A DNA stretch of 8,312 nucleotides from JAQGMO01 sp050954505 (GTDB taxonomy: Bacteria > Pseudomonadota > Gammaproteobacteria > Burkholderiales > Burkholderiaceae_D): NCBI GenBank assembly GCA_050954505.1, contig JBPBPY010000143.1, positions 1 through 8,312 on the forward strand. The letters are read 5' to 3'. Below, in pieces: positions 6,947-8,312 of the stretch. The position numbers were made by a program, and so were the translations under genes. Numbering within the stretch: position 1 is the stretch's first letter; each line of letters starts with the position of its first letter. The notes beneath the pieces are model-generated. The model searched no databases and had not been told where the DNA came from. It saw nothing but the letters and a program-made list of their open reading frames with translations.

Positions 6947-6982
6947 TTGATTCTCCTAACCAGTTTGATTCTCCTGACCATT
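6947..6982. repeat. Two tandem copies of an 18-bp unit
   Basis: TTGATTCTCCTAACCAGT (6947-6964) is followed by TTGATTCTCCTGACCATT (6965-6982), identical at 15 of 18 positions, in the gap between FbxC and FbxB. On the minus strand each copy contains AGGAG, but no start codon is suitably placed after either. Confidence 0.8.
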
Positions 6983-7062
6983 GCCGCGTGCAGGTTCGTG
7001 CAAACCGACAGCGTGCGCATTGGCGATTGTGCTGCCGGAGGTTTGGATGAGTAACTCCACGG

Positions 7063-7092
7063 AAAACTTGCTTGCTCCGTCATGAGGTTGTT
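7063..7092 (-). pseudogene. Out-of-frame remnant of an FbxA-like C-terminus
   Basis: Just beyond the FbxC stop, in a different minus-strand frame, ten codons read NNLMTEQASF. They match NDLLPERASF near the C-terminus of FbxA (residues 645-654), including eight identical bases in a row (GCAAGTTT). FbxC itself ends with residues that match FbxA about 40 residues earlier, so this looks like the continuation of the same ancestral tail after a frameshift at about 7082-7095. The match is short; confidence is moderate. Confidence 0.5.
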
Positions 7093-8216
7093 TGTCGCGA
7101 AGTTTGATTGACAAACTGCCTGAAGCAGGTTTTTTCCAATGCTGTATTGATCTTGGACCGTTCGTTTTCGGGAAGTGTGCGCGTCGATAATGGCCATCGC
7201 GTGAACGCCGCCAGGAGTGCGTCGCTGTAGTTCGTTTGCCAGTTTTCATCTTCACGCGACAGGTCATCGACCCACTGTTTTAATGCCGGTGGCTCTGGTG
7301 CCTGTACCGGGTCTGCCAGGTTCGACAAGGTGAGATGGGCAATGACGGCGACGCGGGTGGCCTGCGTCAGTGCATCGAAAGTCTTGCTGAGAAAATGGTC
7401 GCCCTGTATTGATTGCGCTGGCACCAGCTGCAAAACACTGAGGAAAAAGTGCGCATCGTCAGGGGGAACAGCCTTGGCGGCTTCGCTGGCCAGGTTTGCC
7501 AGGTCGTTTTTTACCGGCTGCCAGACCATATCGAAAACCTGACCGGCGCCCTGCCTCTGGTTCAATTCGATGGCAAACGGCAGTTTGAGTTCGACCAGAA
7601 AAACCAGGAGATTGAACCGCTGCTGCGCATTCAAATGGGACTGGCTTGCGATGTGCGGCAGATAGGAGACCGAATCGAACAGAAAGCGCGGCGGCCTGTC
7701 CCGGTACGCGTCGTTGAGCAATCGCTCCAGGCGGGCAAACTGCAGCCTGCCGGTCATCATGGATTGCGTCGACTTGCCGGCCTGGGCCAGGGAGCACAGG
7801 TCCGATGCCGGCAGATGGCTGGCAATGACATCGAGCACATCATTGTTCAGCAGCGGTGGCTGCAGCGTTTGCACGCCGTCCTGCTGAAGCGCTGATGGCG
7901 TACGCTGGTCTGCACAGCGCGGTACTGGACGCAGAATCGGCTGGCGTGATGTTGGTATTGAGGGCTGGCACGGCGCAACCGAGGCTGGCAGGCTGGCTGT
8001 TTGCCGCTGGCTTGAGAATACCGTGGCAGGCGTGAGGATATCCGCCGCTGCGTCGTTCTGGCCAGCTTGCAAAGCGGCTTGCGTGCTGCGGGCGACGGGC
8101 GCTTTTCCTTCAACTTGCTCGGCTAGGTACGGCCGGTCCTGCCGGTCCTGCGGCCAGTCCTCGGCAGGGAAGGCCTGCGATGCCGAACTGCCCGTCTTTT
8201 CCCGAATGCGTTTCAT
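7080..8216 (-). CDS. F-box-like protein FbxC, shortened paralogue of FbxA
   Basis: A 378-residue protein. Residues 1-118 are low-complexity and Gln/Ala/Pro-rich. An F-box-like segment follows at 121-160, with VLDVIASHLPASDL parallel to MLDAIASHLDGADL of FbxA. The helical part continues to parallel FbxA: PPDDAHFF at 251-258, and LKQWVDDL with ENW at 312-326 against KQWLEEL with GDW at 271-284. It then jumps: RTLPENERSKI (346-356) matches FbxA RTLPQPERQSI (605-615), so about 300 residues present in FbxA are missing. The stop at 7080 cuts the tail short, and a remnant follows out of frame. The start ATG has GAGGG nine bases upstream; only MKR of the leader is shared with FbxA and FbxB. It may still be translated, or it may be a decaying copy. 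No signal peptide or enzyme motif is visible. Confidence 0.72.
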   Translation of the reverse strand: MKRIREKTGSSASQAFPAEDWPQDRQDRPYLAEQVEGKAPVARSTQAALQAGQNDAAADILTPATVFSSQRQTASLPASVAPCQPSIPTSRQPILRPVPRCADQRTPSALQQDGVQTLQPPLLNNDVLDVIASHLPASDLCSLAQAGKSTQSMMTGRLQFARLERLLNDAYRDRPPRFLFDSVSYLPHIASQSHLNAQQRFNLLVFLVELKLPFAIELNQRQGAGQVFDMVWQPVKNDLANLASEAAKAVPPDDAHFFLSVLQLVPAQSIQGDHFLSKTFDALTQATRVAVIAHLTLSNLADPVQAPEPPALKQWVDDLSREDENWQTNYSDALLAAFTRWPLSTRTLPENERSKINTALEKTCFRQFVNQTSRQTTS

Positions 8217-8312
8217 TGTGTGAAGCCCTCATGGCTGCCTGCACCATTGCAGCAAGCTCAGGTGAGTAACGTCAGGGAAGGTCTTGTTCACGCTGTTGTT
8301 GCTTTGTTTGTG
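8217..8312 (-). promoter_or_regulatory. Upstream region of FbxC, partial at window edge
   Basis: Contains the GAGGG site before FbxC (8226-8230) and, farther up on the minus strand, ACAACAGCGTGAACAAG (8299-8283) and GACGTTACTCAC (8273-8262), which loosely parallel the blocks before FbxB and FbxA. The GTG at 8289-8291 opens a 20-codon frame (reading as MNKTFPDVTHLSLLQ). No clear promoter is seen; it may lie beyond the window. Confidence 0.3.

Noticed and set aside
6817..7079. Hrp-type promoter boxes upstream of FbxB
   Set aside because: A GGAACC occurs on the minus strand at about 6890-6895, but no CCAC lies 15-16 bases downstream. No TTCG pair at the hrpII spacing was found in either gap upstream of FbxA or FbxB.

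Overview
The window reads as a betaproteobacterial chromosome segment, most likely Burkholderiales and probably an Oxalobacteraceae-type genome. The argument rests on the close match of ArgG (410 aa) and ArgF (304 aa) to the forms I know from that order and on the argF-argG-ppnP gene order. Every supported gene lies on the minus strand, so transcription runs from high to low coordinates.

The low-coordinate part (about 68-2863) is core metabolism. argF (1949-2863) makes citrulline from ornithine and carbamoyl phosphate. argG (567-1799) converts citrulline to argininosuccinate, the next step of arginine biosynthesis. ppnP (68-382) encodes a small cupin-type nucleoside phosphorylase. A good intrinsic terminator (454-485) closes argG. 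argF has a plausible sigma-70 promoter inside and just past the end of the upstream gene, and a 9-bp stem-loop ends only 8 nt before its start codon.

The high-coordinate part (about 2935-8216) is accessory: three genes in a row on the same strand encode proteins with an F-box-like motif, a eukaryotic-type domain. For brevity they are called FbxA (2935-4923, 662 aa), FbxB (5059-6816, 585 aa) and FbxC (7080-8216, 378 aa); these are local labels, not gene names. All have a low-complexity, Pro/Gln/Ala/Ser-rich N-terminus, then an F-box-like segment, then a helical body with no recognised catalytic domain. FbxA and FbxB share an almost identical first 15 residues on otherwise divergent bodies. FbxC is a shortened paralogue of FbxA: it lacks about 300 middle residues and carries an out-of-frame remnant of the FbxA tail after its stop. 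The regions 75-115 nt upstream of all three genes also look related. Together this suggests a duplicating and decaying family of secreted effector-like proteins that would act on a eukaryotic host's ubiquitin machinery. That role is inference: no secretion system, SKP1 partner or host data are visible here.

No tRNA, rRNA, CRISPR array, insertion sequence or attachment site was seen.
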